A stretch of 64,000 nt of DNA from Lophius americanus (Eukaryota; Chordata; Actinopteri; Lophiiformes; Lophiidae). Position 1 is the first letter of the stretch; every line of letters starts with the position of its first letter. The notes under the pieces are model-generated. The model was not told the origin of the DNA, ran no database searches, and worked only from the letters and a program-made list of their open reading frames with translations. Below are positions 47,821 to 58,206 of the stretch, in pieces. A program made the position numbers and the translations under genes. Location: positions 478,501-542,500 of the forward strand of contig JBBDHG010000026.1 in NCBI GenBank assembly GCA_037951165.1, given 5' to 3'.

Positions 47821-48255
47821 GGAGTAAACGGCCTTCATGTTAGTTCAACAATCTTCATAGGGACCTTTTGTTTTCAAGAGTGCGTCCAGTGAGTGCAATT
47901 CAAGAATATCCAGACTGACAAGGGCTTCAAAAGGAAATTTCTCCTGCTCTGGACACGGAGGCAGAATTTTTTCAGCGAAATCTCTCATTGAAAAAAAAAC
48001 ATGGAAAGTTTTGAAAAAATGTTGTGACGTCTACGAACTAATTTAAAAGTAAAGGTTAAAGTTTTCACCACAAAATAAAATAACAAAATGCTTCAAAATC
48101 CAAAAGCAAGTCTTATTTTGAAGCCTATCGACGCGATACAATTATCGATTGTATAAGATGTGTGCAAAACTGATTAAAATTAAAACTATTTTTCTGAAAA
48201 AATAAAGGTTCATCGGGTTCCCTTCAGGCTCTGAATCGATATTCAGATAATTCTT
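47821..48255. other. Unique DNA, no gene seen
   Basis: Mixed-composition, increasingly AT-rich sequence. Nothing recognised. Confidence 0.35.
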
Positions 48256-48435
48256 CTTATTTGTCTTTCGGCTGTTTCATTTTAGGGTTGCCACAGCGGA
48301 TCACGAATGTCCTTCCAAAGACCGGCACCCTGCTGACTAACAGTGACATCACTGTTAGTCAGCGGGGTGACATCACTGGTCATTGTTGCCCTTGCCCTAC
48401 TTGTTTCTGAAGTCTTCCTTAGTGTTACGATTTAC
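48256..48435 (+). mobile_element. Fragment of the CGCCACAGCGGATCA repeat with a hairpin
   Basis: TGTCTTTCGGCTGTTTCATT, TTAGGGTTGCCACAGCGGAT and CACGAATGTCCTTCC match the fragment at 5893-5992 and a motif common in fish genomes. A strong hairpin follows at 48328-48367. Confidence 0.5.
48328..48367. repeat. Hairpin with 15-bp perfect core
   Basis: GCTGACTAACAGTGA, CA, TCACTGTTAGTCAGC are exact reverse complements (48332-48363). The stem extends to CCC/GGG after one T-G wobble. TGACATCACTG then recurs just downstream (about 48368-48378), a partial direct repeat of the hairpin centre. Confidence 0.92.
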
Positions 48436-48439
48436 ACTC

Positions 48440-49065
48440 TTCTCTCTGAAGGACACAAAGTATCCTGACCTACTGGATTGGCCCGGACCTTGTAAGCATA
48501 TAATAATCCTGCTGGATCCGAATGGGAAGATTCCTGGATGAGACTTGCACCTGAGAGTACCGGGGTCTTCTCTGTTGTAATAGATCTGTCTTTAATAAAC
48601 CCACATATCAAGAAAAACAACTGAGCCCCCTACAGTTAAATCTTTGTCTTCCAGCGATTAGAAGAAAAGATTTTTTTTAATCAATCTACAAAGTTGTCTT
48701 AAAAAAACATTGCTCTTGTTTAAAAAAAAAAGAAAGCTCCCTCTGGTGGCTAGAATGTGAACTATTAGAGTAAAATGTGGTACATAAAAGATAGATCTGG
48801 AGTTGATGCACCACATTTAATTCTAAATTGGACCGCCAGTTGAGAAATTACAGCTCAAAAACTTTCGGAGATGAAGCTCCCCCTAGTGTTGGAAATATAC
48901 ACCCAAACTTTTTCCAAAAGCATCCAGTATTTCCTCACACTAAGGTCTCTGTGGGTAAAAAGTTTGAAAATGATCCACGAAATAATTTTTAGATTGATAG
49001 GAAGGATCTGAGGCAGATGAAGACGTGACGATGACGATTCAATAATATCCCAACTTCATCATGAA
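48440..49065 (-). mobile_element. Family A copy A7, extended on the left
   Basis: GGATGAGACTTGCACCTGAG and CCGGGGTCTTCTCTGT (about 48536-48576) match A6. The body carries AAAGCTCCCTCTGGTGGC, GAACTATTAGAGTAAAATGT, GGACCGCCAGTTGAGAAATT, AGATGAAGCTCCCCCTAGTG and TGATCCACGAAATAATTTT. The right end is TTCAATAATATCCCAACTTC, a decayed family terminus. This is the longest copy, about 620 bp with the extension. Confidence 0.65.
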
Positions 49066-49531
49066 AGTATTTCATAGAATTACAAAAAGGCGTAATGAGA
49101 CTGTATCGCAGTAACAGTTAAGGCTTAATAGTGGAAAAACTGGTTGTGAATTCAATCCAGCAGCTGTTGACAGGACCCATCGCACCTTTGAATTTATTTA
49201 ATCAAGTTGTTAATGTTCCATTCCTTTTTTTTTTTTGTTTTACAGCTTAGTCCCATCACCGTTTTATTGCCGAGCGCCCTGGGCGGCATAATCGTCAAAA
49301 TCCATCAACACACTCGCCTCACATCAGATCAGCACAGCGCTCTTTGAAGGAGATGGACGTTGTAGCTTTATCAAACAGACAAAGCAGTGATCTTCCCTTC
49401 CGGCATAAAGCAACTACATACACCTTACAGCAACAAACGCCTAAGAGTGTGTGTGTCGGTGTGTGTTTGAGTGTGTGGGTGTGGGAGCAGAGCAAGTAGA
49501 TGGGTGTAATTTCATAGAGGCGTTTGCTTGA

Positions 49532-49577
<46 letters not shown>

Positions 49578-49897
49578 GCGGACCTTGCCTCAAGCTAAAG
49601 TCATTGAACAGTTAAGGAGTTCCTGCTACACTCCAGGCTAAAGCTGAAATGCAACTGTCTGACCACGCGTGAAATTACTACCCTTTCATGAGCGTCAAGC
49701 CCATACACACACCGAAAACTGGACCTGGACATTCACACTTGTGCCAAGATACTGTAACACACAGTAAACATCCGTAACCGGCGAACATGAAAGCATGTCA
49801 TGGCTGTTAGCGTGACACAGAAGGTCCTTAGATGTGCTAATAGTCCTGGCATTGTCGTAAAGTGTTTGTGTGTTTCAGGTCAACTTTGATCGGCATT
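49066..49897. other. Unique DNA with a (GT)n array
   Basis: A T/C-rich patch lies near 49225-49245 and a GT array at about 49539-49576. No exon supported. Confidence 0.4.
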
Positions 49898-50345
49898 AAT
49901 AACCCTTTGATGTGCTGCTATAATGTTTGGTTGAGCACATTTTGAGTCACTCTTATTGTAAATGTGACGGAACCTGTTTATAATATGACTCAGTCGCAGT
50001 ATTTATATGCTAAACAGTAGGGGGCAAAGGATGGTGCCCTGCGGGACACCATAGGTCAAAGGGGCCACTCAGCTGGAGGCATTACCTTAAGTTATTGAAA
50101 AAAAGCTTCTATGAGAAGTTTTTTTTGTGTATATTAAAGCATTTGAGGACTTGAGGGAAAGAATTATGTAACCAATAAAACAAGTAGTTTTTCGAAAAAA
50201 AAACTTTACCCAAATGTTGAGGATATTTCTCTTTATAATTAAGGTAGTAACAATAAGATAATCAGATTAAAATAGATTATTTTCCATGAAAGTCTGATTT
50301 CTTTTCTTTACTGGTTAAAAAAATGCTTGACAGGCCAATATGTAA
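49898..50345 (-). mobile_element. Family B copy B4 carrying a reverse-transcriptase piece
   Basis: The + strand begins AATAACCCTTTGATGTGCTG, the reverse complement of the family 3' end. It runs through TTTGGTTGAGCACATTTTGA, GTCACTCTTATTGTAAATGT and CCTGTTTATAATATGACTCA into the reverse-transcriptase piece (about 49985-50057, minus; GTVPQ-like but with a stop). Then come GGTCAAAGGGGCCACT, GCATTTGAGGACTTGAG, AAGTCTGATTT and GGTTAAAAAAATGCTTGACA. The last two match B0. The 5' terminus is eroded. Confidence 0.7.
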
Positions 50346-51089
50346 TTTTATGGCACATTTAGAGGGTCTTAGATATTAAATTAATAAATTAAATAATAGG
50401 ATGGAGGAATCATTTTACCTTTAATTTTTTTTAATCCAGTTCTTCAAATGAGAGATAAATACTTCCATGTGAAGTCTGAATGTTCACTGCCTCTCAACAA
50501 TGTGGGGAAATAATGAACACTTGGTCCGTTAGCTTCATGATAACATATAGTGGGAATTGCCATATACATGCTAACATAGTTAGCATTGATGGCACGACCA
50601 AAATCAGACAAAAAACAAGTATCTACAAATAAACTCTTTGACTAAACATATATTTGTCCGTTAAAGTTAAAAAAAAGTGTTTGTTAATGAGACGTTGAGT
50701 TCTAACATAACATAAATGAGTCAATGCAGAAAATATATTTTTTCAGAAGACATTAATACTGAGTGGCTGTTTACAGAAAAGACCTGAGCTTTTAGTTGAT
50801 GTTTTGTTTTGTAAGATGTTAAACATGCAGATTTTAATACCTCTAAACCACTGAGCACAGCACCGATCAGAACCATGGACCACAACAACATGAAACAGAA
50901 ATGCCATGAAACAGAAATGTAGTTAAGTTCATAATTTAAAGGTAATCAGGGTTTAGATGAAAAAACCCATTTCCATCTAAACATTAAAAATGTTTCTTCA
51001 CTTTACAGAAAAATACAGGTCTTTGTTCTTTTTCCCATCTTTTTTTGATACAATTATTGCTGAAATATCTGAAACATTTCAGCAATCAA
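50346..51089. other. AT-rich DNA, no gene seen
   Basis: May include the eroded 5' end of the preceding copy (to about 50440). ATGAAACAGAAATG occurs twice in tandem near 50890-50918. Nothing else recognised. Confidence 0.35.
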
Positions 51090-52344
51090 ATTGCCAAAAA
51101 TGTCAAAACTGCTTTATAACTTTTTCTACCCTAGAGAGAGAGACTTCAACATGGTACCACGTCAGTCGCCACATCAGTCGCCATCTTTTTACAGCCATTA
51201 CCAGTGTAGCCGGATATTGAAGGAATTTAGGAATCTCAACTCTTTTATTGATCAATGGAAAGAAAACAAATCCACATATAAGGCAATTCACCTGGATGAA
51301 ACTAAATGGGAATCAGAGAATAGATCCAGAATAGATTTGTGGCTTGTGACACTATAAAATATAAGCTGTGTCTCAAATGTCTCTATATCCGCGGCCCCCC
51401 TGATAGACCACTGTGTAACTGGGTTTACAGTCAAACCAGAAAAAAATTAAGAATATAAGAAAATGTGTTGAAAATGCATTGCTGATCTTGTAAATTCTAA
51501 GGAATACGTGGAGAAAGAATAGAATATAAAAAGATACATTGAAATAGATTGTTATTGTAGAAAATGAGAATATTTCAAATATAAAGGTGAGAATAAGTCC
51601 ATTTAATGTAGCAAAACTAGACGTCAACAGCAAAAGGAGTTGGAATTAAAGTTGCTTCAGGAAATAAATGAATACTGCAGAAGTAAGTGCTAAGATATCA
51701 GATGAAAAGAAAATCAAAATACTGAGTTTACAAGATAAGTTGGATAATTTATTCATCCAAAGGGCTCAAGGTGCTTATATCAGATCCAGAACAAAATGGA
51801 TTTAACGGGGGGAAAATAATACATCTTATTTGTTTTTTGTTCTAGAAAGAAGGAGATAAGAAAAAAATCAAACATTTCTATTCTAAATTATAGTCATCAT
51901 CATATTACATGATGAAGATCCAATGCCTTGTCTTTAAAGTGTTAAGCGACACATATATCAATTTTTCTGGAATGATATAAAATAATTATTGTTTAATGCT
52001 CTAAAGGAATTGAAAAGTATAACTTGATTATTACTACTTTGTAACTTAAATCTGGAAAAGATAAAAGGTATATTTTTGACCTGATATATAAAAACTTTAA
52101 TAAATGTGGATTAAAAACTCTTAACACAGATTATGGCCAATAGAGTAAAAGTGGATACAGGACAGATAATAAGTGAAACACAATCAGGGTTTATAAAAGA
52201 AAGACTTATAATAACATCATGAAAAATAATACATAATTACATTTAGGCTGTTTTTTGATCTAATTGATTATAAAGACTTAATCCATGATGGGGGCTTTAT
52301 CCTGTTTTTAGACCTTTACAAAACATTTAAAAGTTTTTGTATTT
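51090..52344 (+). mobile_element. L1/Tx1-like LINE remnant, 5' segment
   Basis: Broken + frames preserve landmarks of an L1/Tx1-type ORF2. KLDNLFIQRAQGAYIRSRTK near 51740-51800 matches the linker before the polymerase. SETQSGFIKERL near 52160-52210, then DLIDYKDLIHDGGFILFLDL at about 52257-52316, matches the first reverse-transcriptase blocks (FLDFYKAFD in intact elements). Many stops and frameshifts; no endonuclease could be confirmed. Confidence 0.6.
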
Positions 52345-52910
52345 GTTTTAGTGCGATAACTCAAAAACCCATTCATGGATCGTTATCAAATTTTATACCC
52401 GCATAGACTTTAGTGCGAGGAAGAACTGGAGTGTGTTTTGGAATCTTCGGCTGTATATTTTGAACACTAGGGGGAGCTTTATCTGCGAAATTGTCAGGGC
52501 TTAAATTCTCAACTGTCGGCCCAATTCAGTCCAAACTTGTTGCATATGATTCGACTCAAGGAAAATCAATCTTGTTTGTATTGCGATTTACTCTAATAGT
52601 TCATATTTTATTCCATAGGGGGAGATTTATGTGAAAAACAAAGTTACTTTGGACATAACTCAAAACTTATTTCGTGGATCATTTTCAAATTTTATCCCTA
52701 AATAGGCTTAAGTGCAAGAAAGAACCGGGTGGATTTTAGGAAAGGTCGGTTTTATAGTTCTGAAACTAAGGGGAGCTTTATCGCCAATAGTTTTCCCAAC
52801 GTAACTTCTCAACCGTCGGCCCGATTAAGTACAAATCTGGTGCATATGAATTGATTTGAAGAGATCTATCTTTCACAAATTGTATTTTACTTTAATAGTT
52901 CATATTTACA
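52345..52910 (+). mobile_element. Family A copy A8, two tandem halves, inside the LINE
   Basis: Two consecutive versions of one about 290-bp unit. The first has ATAACTCAAAAACCCATTCA, TTTAGTGCGAGGAAGAACTG, GAACACTAGGGGGAGCTTTA, AACTGTCGGCCCAATTCAGT, GATTCGACTCAAGGA and CTCTAATAGTTCATATTTTA. The second (from about 52659) repeats them in order (CATAACTCAAAACTTATTTC ... CTTAAGTGCAAGAAAGAACC ... AACCGTCGGCCCGATTAAGT). The family termini are not visible. Confidence 0.65.
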
Positions 52911-53333
52911 AAAGATCTTTTAGCGTACGTCTAGTTCTCCAAAGTTAGAATATATTGGTTTTAAATTGGGAATCAGGCTGCAGGACAAGCAAAATAATTT
53001 ATTGACAGATGCTCTTTCTGGAATGTTCGTCAAAATATTTATAGCCTTTACAAATGAAATTACCAATATTCAAAAAAGCACTGAAATATGTCAATAGGAA
53101 ACGAGCCTCGGCTGTTTATAATAGTCCTTCTATGTTAAGTGTTTGGAACTCTGATCCTTTATTTTTCTTCTCTTTTTTTTTCTACTACTTTTTATTTTGT
53201 ATCTCATATAATTGATTTTGACAGTGTCAATTGTAATAATCCGTTTTTTTTCTGTCACAAAAATGGATCTTTGTCATTATAATTGTTAATTGTCATTCAA
53301 ATTCATTAAAAAAAAGAAAGAAAAAGAAGCTAT
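52911..53333 (+). mobile_element. Probable L1-like LINE 3' segment with A-rich tail
   Basis: After the family A copy, LEYIGFKLGI-like coding (about 52940-52975, one frameshift) resembles the block after FLDFYKAFD in L1/Tx1 polymerases. The stretch ends in TTCATTAAAAAAAAGAAAGA and further A/G, an L1-type A-rich tail. The identity of the middle part is uncertain. Confidence 0.4.
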
Positions 53334-53909
53334 TTATGCCATGAATGGTTGTCGATCGCCACATAATTAAAGGTGCGGCAAAACAAACTGTGGCAACGAG
53401 CCAAAGCCTTCATCCTGCTACACACACACACACACACACCGAGGTGTATTGTGTCAGTTTTCTTTCAGAATGCAGAAGAAGGCTCGGCCGAACTTCATCA
53501 TCCAACATAAGGTTGCATGGATACTATATACTTGCTATCCCAAGACACGCGAGTCATACGAGGAATAATAAGTCCACGCGTGAGATAAACAAGCACTAAC
53601 AGACTAACCATGATGAAAACATTTTCTTCCTTCCCTCAGCCAGAACATTGCACAATTTCCAGCGCGCTTTATTAAAGTTTCACTGCAGCTCTCTCTTAAC
53701 GTAAATCTTTCATGCGGACTTGCTTTCGCATCAACACAATGTGAGCCGTAATCAGAGGATGCGCTCGCTCAGCCTGATGTTTCCATCTCGGCAGAAGAAC
53801 AGAGTCCATACTTCCCCGAATTCACCTCCTGAAGTCTTTTGCATGTTTGAACTTGAGTGATGTCACAACATTCTTTTCCTGCTGTGGCTATTAATAATAA
53901 CAGCCATTG
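53334..53909. other. Unique DNA, no gene seen
   Basis: A short AC run at about 53420-53439. No exon supported. Confidence 0.35.
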
Positions 53910-54778
53910 ATAACCTTTTAATGTCTTCAACAAGAAAATAAATTGTGTTTTTTTTGTAATAGCCACCCCGACTTTTATATAATTTGAAAAATGATTTCGT
54001 TGGAGCAAGTTTTTAATCGGTAAAAAAAAAAGGTTATACAATTATTTCATGGTGAAATATTTGACTTCATTAAAAATAGTCGATTTTGATGACATCATCT
54101 CAATCTTTTTGTTTTTCATGTTTTGACCTTCATTAGACATTTTCTGGTTGAATAGAAATACAGAATTCTGTTAAGTAAGTGCTGACATGTTTTAATGTGC
54201 TCCAAAAAAAAGTCCTTCTTATCAAATAGGACTTTCTCAATAACCGTGGTTAATGCCTCCTCCACATATAGTGTCCCCCAGGGCTCCATCTTTAGCCCCT
54301 TACTGTTTGGCATATGCATGCTGCCACTGGGTTGTATTTATTCATACAGCCATCGCTTTAGCCGCTCTGCCAACGTTGGCTTCTTGAAACTTGCTATGTT
54401 CAATGGGGCGATTATTTTTTAAGTGTCCATTTAAGTTTGTTGTCCCAAACGTTTCCGGGGTTGTTCCTCTTCAGCTTTGTGTTGTCTTCACTTGAGGAGA
54501 AAGATTTCTATGCGGTTGAGATGTTTTGTAGCTATGGTAGCTCACGCTTGGTGTGTGTGTGTGCGACCATTATGAGGAGCATGTGTTCACTCGGCCCTTC
54601 CGAGAGTCGTTGGCCAATCACAGATCATTTCAAAATTAGCCTCCTGGCGCGATCAATCAGTGGTGCACCTCTAGTTATTTCATGAGCAGGTTCAAAGAAG
54701 TGGCACACATTTTCTCAAAAGGAAATAGGGACTCAAATGAGCCTTTTCAAACAGTTGAGCAGGATATTATGCGGTTAA
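53910..54778 (+). mobile_element. Family B copy B5, full span, split by an insertion
   Basis: The 5' end GATAACCTTTTAATGTCTTC is close to B0. The body has GAGCAAGTTTTTAATCGGTA, GGACTTTCTCAATAACCGTG and GTTAATGCCTCCTCC. The reverse-transcriptase piece (SVPQGSIFSPLLFGICMLPL, about 54263-54325) follows. The last part, CACACATTTTCTCAAAAGGA, GGGACTCAAATGAGC, CAGTTGAGCAGGATATT and GCGGTTAA, lies beyond a 329-bp insert. Without the insert the copy is about 540 bp, which gives the family length. Confidence 0.7.
54346..54674. mobile_element. Insertion inside B5, hAT-like
   Basis: 329 bp absent from B2-B4, flanked by TTATTCAT (54338-54345) and TTATTTCAT (54675-54683), an 8-9 bp target repeat with one base difference. 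The right end CAGTGGTGCACCTCTAG reads CTAGAGGTGCACCACTG in reverse, resembling hAT-type termini. The left end does not show a matching repeat. No coding sequence recognised. Confidence 0.55.
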
Positions 54779-54998
54779 TATATCCTTGCAGAACACCGTT
54801 TATCCTGGGCTCCAGTTAATAAAGGTTTTCCGTTAGCTCAGCTGCTAACGGATTTTGAACGTTCAATAAAAGTCAGTTCATCAATTGATATTAAAAATGC
54901 TCATTTCACTGAGACTGAAAACTCAATACAGAATCGAGTAAAGGTTTGTGTACACCACCTGTTTATCCATATACACCCATCAATCTCAGGTAGGTGTC

Positions 54999-54999
54999 T

Positions 55000-55030
<31 letters not shown>

Positions 55031-55169
55031 ACACATACATGCAGCCCTGGGTTCCGGCTCAGTAAGGTAATACAGTCTCAAGACTTAACCTATGCAATGT
55101 GTCACAGATCATTATCCCGACTTCAGATCACAGTAAGCATCATTTACACACAAGTACAGTATGTACTAC

Positions 55170-55230
<61 letters not shown>
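54999..55230. repeat. Two (AC)n microsatellites
   Basis: Arrays at about 54999-55036 (with TACAT interruptions) and 55171-55230 (60 bp, pure), separated by unique sequence. Confidence 0.95.
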
Positions 55231-55234
<4 letters not shown>

Positions 55235-55525
55235 CATCACAGGAGTCGTCAGTTAGATTTGGTTCTTTTGAAGCGGAGCAGAAGTGTGGTAATGTCACAG
55301 CCTTGGGCGACAGACTGCTAGCACCCTGACACCCATATTACTCCCCTATTCCACCCCTCAAGCTCAACCCACCCTCCTCTCGCCAAAGCTTCGCCCACCC
55401 ACCACCAACACCACCTTAGCTGGAACATACACACGAAGACTGTCAGAGCGTATTTAGCTCCAACCTCTCTCCAAGTCTCTGTGTTTTTATTATCTGACAA
55501 AATGTGAGCTGTATCTCGGGGAGCG
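55231..55525. other. Unique DNA, no gene seen
   Basis: C-rich, purine-poor stretch at about 55320-55415. Nothing recognised. Confidence 0.35.
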
Positions 55526-55538
55526 AGAAAGAGAGAGT

Positions 55539-55571
<33 letters not shown>

Positions 55572-55645
55572 CGAGAGACAGGGAGAGAGAGAGAGAAAGA
55601 GAGAGAGAGCGAGAGAGAGAGAGGGAGGGAGGGAGAAAGAGAGAT
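55526..55645. repeat. (GA)n microsatellite, about 120 bp, imperfect
   Basis: Pure polypurine strand apart from occasional C and T; includes GAAAGAGA, GCGAGAGA and GGGAGGGA units. Confidence 0.95.
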
Positions 55646-56146
55646 GGCTCAGAGCTTTTACCTCATTCACCCCATCAATATGTAGAACTAAAGTAATATA
55701 TCAGTTTGATTAAATAATTCAATATCATAAGTAAACATATTTCTCCTGAAAGCATGTGTCCATTCAGTTAAACATTTAAGCCCAAATCATCTCGACGCTG
55801 GACAAATGGTTCAATGTGAAATCATTTGCTTCAATTCACACTGACCCACAGGGTTTAGTTTGAACCGTAAGCAGTGAAAGATTTCAATATGTTCAAAAAA
55901 AAATGGTCTTAACCCACTTATGATCAGCTGGAAACCAGAAGAGGAACTGGATACTTGACTCAGATTTTTTCTGATAGTTTGTCTTATAAAAGTTTTTTAA
56001 TTGCCCTCTCTTTTTCAGGAATTCAATAATGGCCAGAATTTCCTTTTACCAAATATCGGCTTTGTTCAAATGGATGACGGCCGCTGTTTTTGTATCACAT
56101 TAACCACTTTTAATAGTCCCAGTACAAACAGATGAAAAGTCATGAG
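55646..56146. other. Unique AT-rich DNA, no gene seen
   Basis: No frame or terminus recognised. Confidence 0.35.
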
Positions 56147-56346
56147 CAGGGATGCATCGATACCCATCGGTATCTGATACTGGAATTGTGTACTTGTACT
56201 AGTATTCGTATTACTAGTATATCACTTATTATTATTGCTGTGGCTCAGAGAGCGGCTCAGTGATGTGACATGTTTTAAAGTGAACTGCTGTTGTTATTAC
56301 GCACTCACATCAACATCAAACGATAATAGTTTAGGTGCATCCTTAG
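56147..56346. mobile_element. hAT-like MITE, about 200 bp
   Basis: Left end CAGGGATGCATCGATACCCA and right end TTTAGGTGCATCCTTAG, whose reverse complement is CTAAGGATGCACCTAAA: imperfect inverted termini of hAT type (common fish form: AGGGATGCACCGATA). An inner ATCGATACCCATCGGTATC foldback is typical of these MITEs. No clear target duplication remains. Confidence 0.6.
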
Positions 56347-57247
56347 TTATTATATAGTTATATATAAGAAATCATTCTCCAAAGACTAGCAGTGTCGTGG
56401 TGATGATAAATCAGGATTTTGGTTGATTACGACGTATTTTTCATCACTTTTCACATTAAAATATAATCATCAGTATTCGTGTCTGTAGCCTTTTGGATAT
56501 TTTTTTGACCAGACCATGTCTGACAAACTATGAAACCCTTCTTTGAGATCATTCATTTATTTTCTACAAGGAGAATTTCTCTTTTGTAGTTTCTCATCTT
56601 GTCCCGAGCATATCGCCTTAACTCCACATACACCAAAACTTACACACATATTAACCGCTATAAGAAGTTGTAAGTTCTGATATTTTGTAATTTCATACCT
56701 ATGATTTCATCTCGTCACATGTTCTCACATTCCTACCACGTCATCCTCTGATGTCATACGTCACATACGGACAAATTTGTTATATAGTTATTTGTGGCGG
56801 TCCGGTAGATGATTCTACCGGCAGATGATTCTTATTAGAGGTTCTAGCAGTGATATCATGCTTTCTCAGATTATCCTTGCTGAGATGTGGGGAAATAATA
56901 TGAAGGCTGTAAAGGCAGGTTCCATGCTGAGCTGGAAAAGGTGAAGGCCGCAGGTTAAATTTTGATTAGTTCCCACCTTTTACTGCAGTTCATAGTTCAT
57001 ACCGTAGTTCAGAACACATTTATCTCTTTACTTGAGACTTTTCTCTTACACAGCATCTTGATATGCTCCACCTGCCAGGTGTTTTCTTGATAGTTTTCAA
57101 TCAAAAGCAGATTCGTGCTCACGACTGAACGTATTTTGTGTGGCATGAGCCACAAATATAATCTTTCTTTTGAAGAATGGGAGCGAAAACAAAATGGTTG
57201 CAATTATATTTTTGTTGAGTGTAGCTTACTTTGTTTGCAAGTGCAGC

Positions 57248-57249
<2 letters not shown>
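56347..57249. other. Unique DNA, no gene seen
   Basis: Contains a small perfect hairpin CCGGTAGA, TGAT, TCTACCGG (56802-56821), where the loop and arm recur as AGATGATTCT just after. No exon supported. Confidence 0.4.
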
Positions 57250-57284
<35 letters not shown>

Positions 57285-57289
57285 CACCC

Positions 57290-57320
<31 letters not shown>

Positions 57321-57660
57321 TAGACCATCGCCTGAGGTCATATCTGCGTCAGGCGGCTGCTAGAGCTGAGTGCCGGAGCATGATCCCCTACGCCTTTAAT
57401 TAGACACATTAACATACACACACTTATACAGTGCACACAGACAGAAACACAGACTCACACACACACACTTCTACACACTTTCACTTCATCCTCAACCTCT
57501 CTGTCTCTCTCCTGCCTCCCACAATAGGCCTGTTGCATGACCCGAGGCTATGCCGACCACACCGCATTAAAACCTGAACTAATCAACCTCATACTCTCAT
57601 GGACACTTACACACACACACACACACACACACATGCACACACACACACACACACACAGGC
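57250..57660. repeat. (CT)n, (GT)n and (AC)n microsatellites with unique spacers
   Basis: CT at about 57250-57281, GT at about 57293-57320, weak AC at about 57413-57470 and AC at about 57607-57657. The spacer at about 57321-57410 is complex and repeat-free. Confidence 0.9.
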
Positions 57661-58206
57661 CCACCCCCATGCAAGTCACACAGAAACTCAGACACACTCT
57701 CAGTTTGTTAATTCTCCCAACAGAACGTGAACTCCGTCGCCGTGGTTACAGCCTGATCAGATGTGGTGACTGCGGCGAGGAGCAAATTAAACCTTGACTA
57801 CCATCAAATAAACAACAGGACCGACTGGATTCAGGAATAAAGAAGGTTGCAGGGATGATTCAATACGCCCCCTTAAGCTTTTCAACTGTACACCGCACTG
57901 TCATCAAGAAGGAGAAAATCGATGCGCCTGCCTGTGGTCAAATTGAACCAATCACCCGCTGGGTAAATGTATAATCGTGGTGGTAAAAGCAGGAGAGAGG
58001 AGTGTCACCATGCTTGACTGAGTAGAGAAGCTAAGTGAGGCCAGCTCAATGGATTTCCATCCGGAACCGTGGTTCTTTGAGGCATCAGTGTAACCCGCTG
58101 CACCGCGCTGCCCCTCCGAATGTCTCCCCTCAAGTCATTCTGACGTCCGTAGATGTCCAGATAAAAGGCGTGGCACGATAAAAAAGTCGTATTTTACAAC
58201 CATTTA
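57661..58206. other. Unique DNA, no gene seen
   Basis: Mixed composition, no frame with a recognisable domain. Confidence 0.35.

Noticed and set aside
47573..47827. 84-codon + frame ending in Met-Asp-Gly-Trp repeats
   Set aside because: It is the LINE 3' end running into its ATGG tail, not a separate gene.
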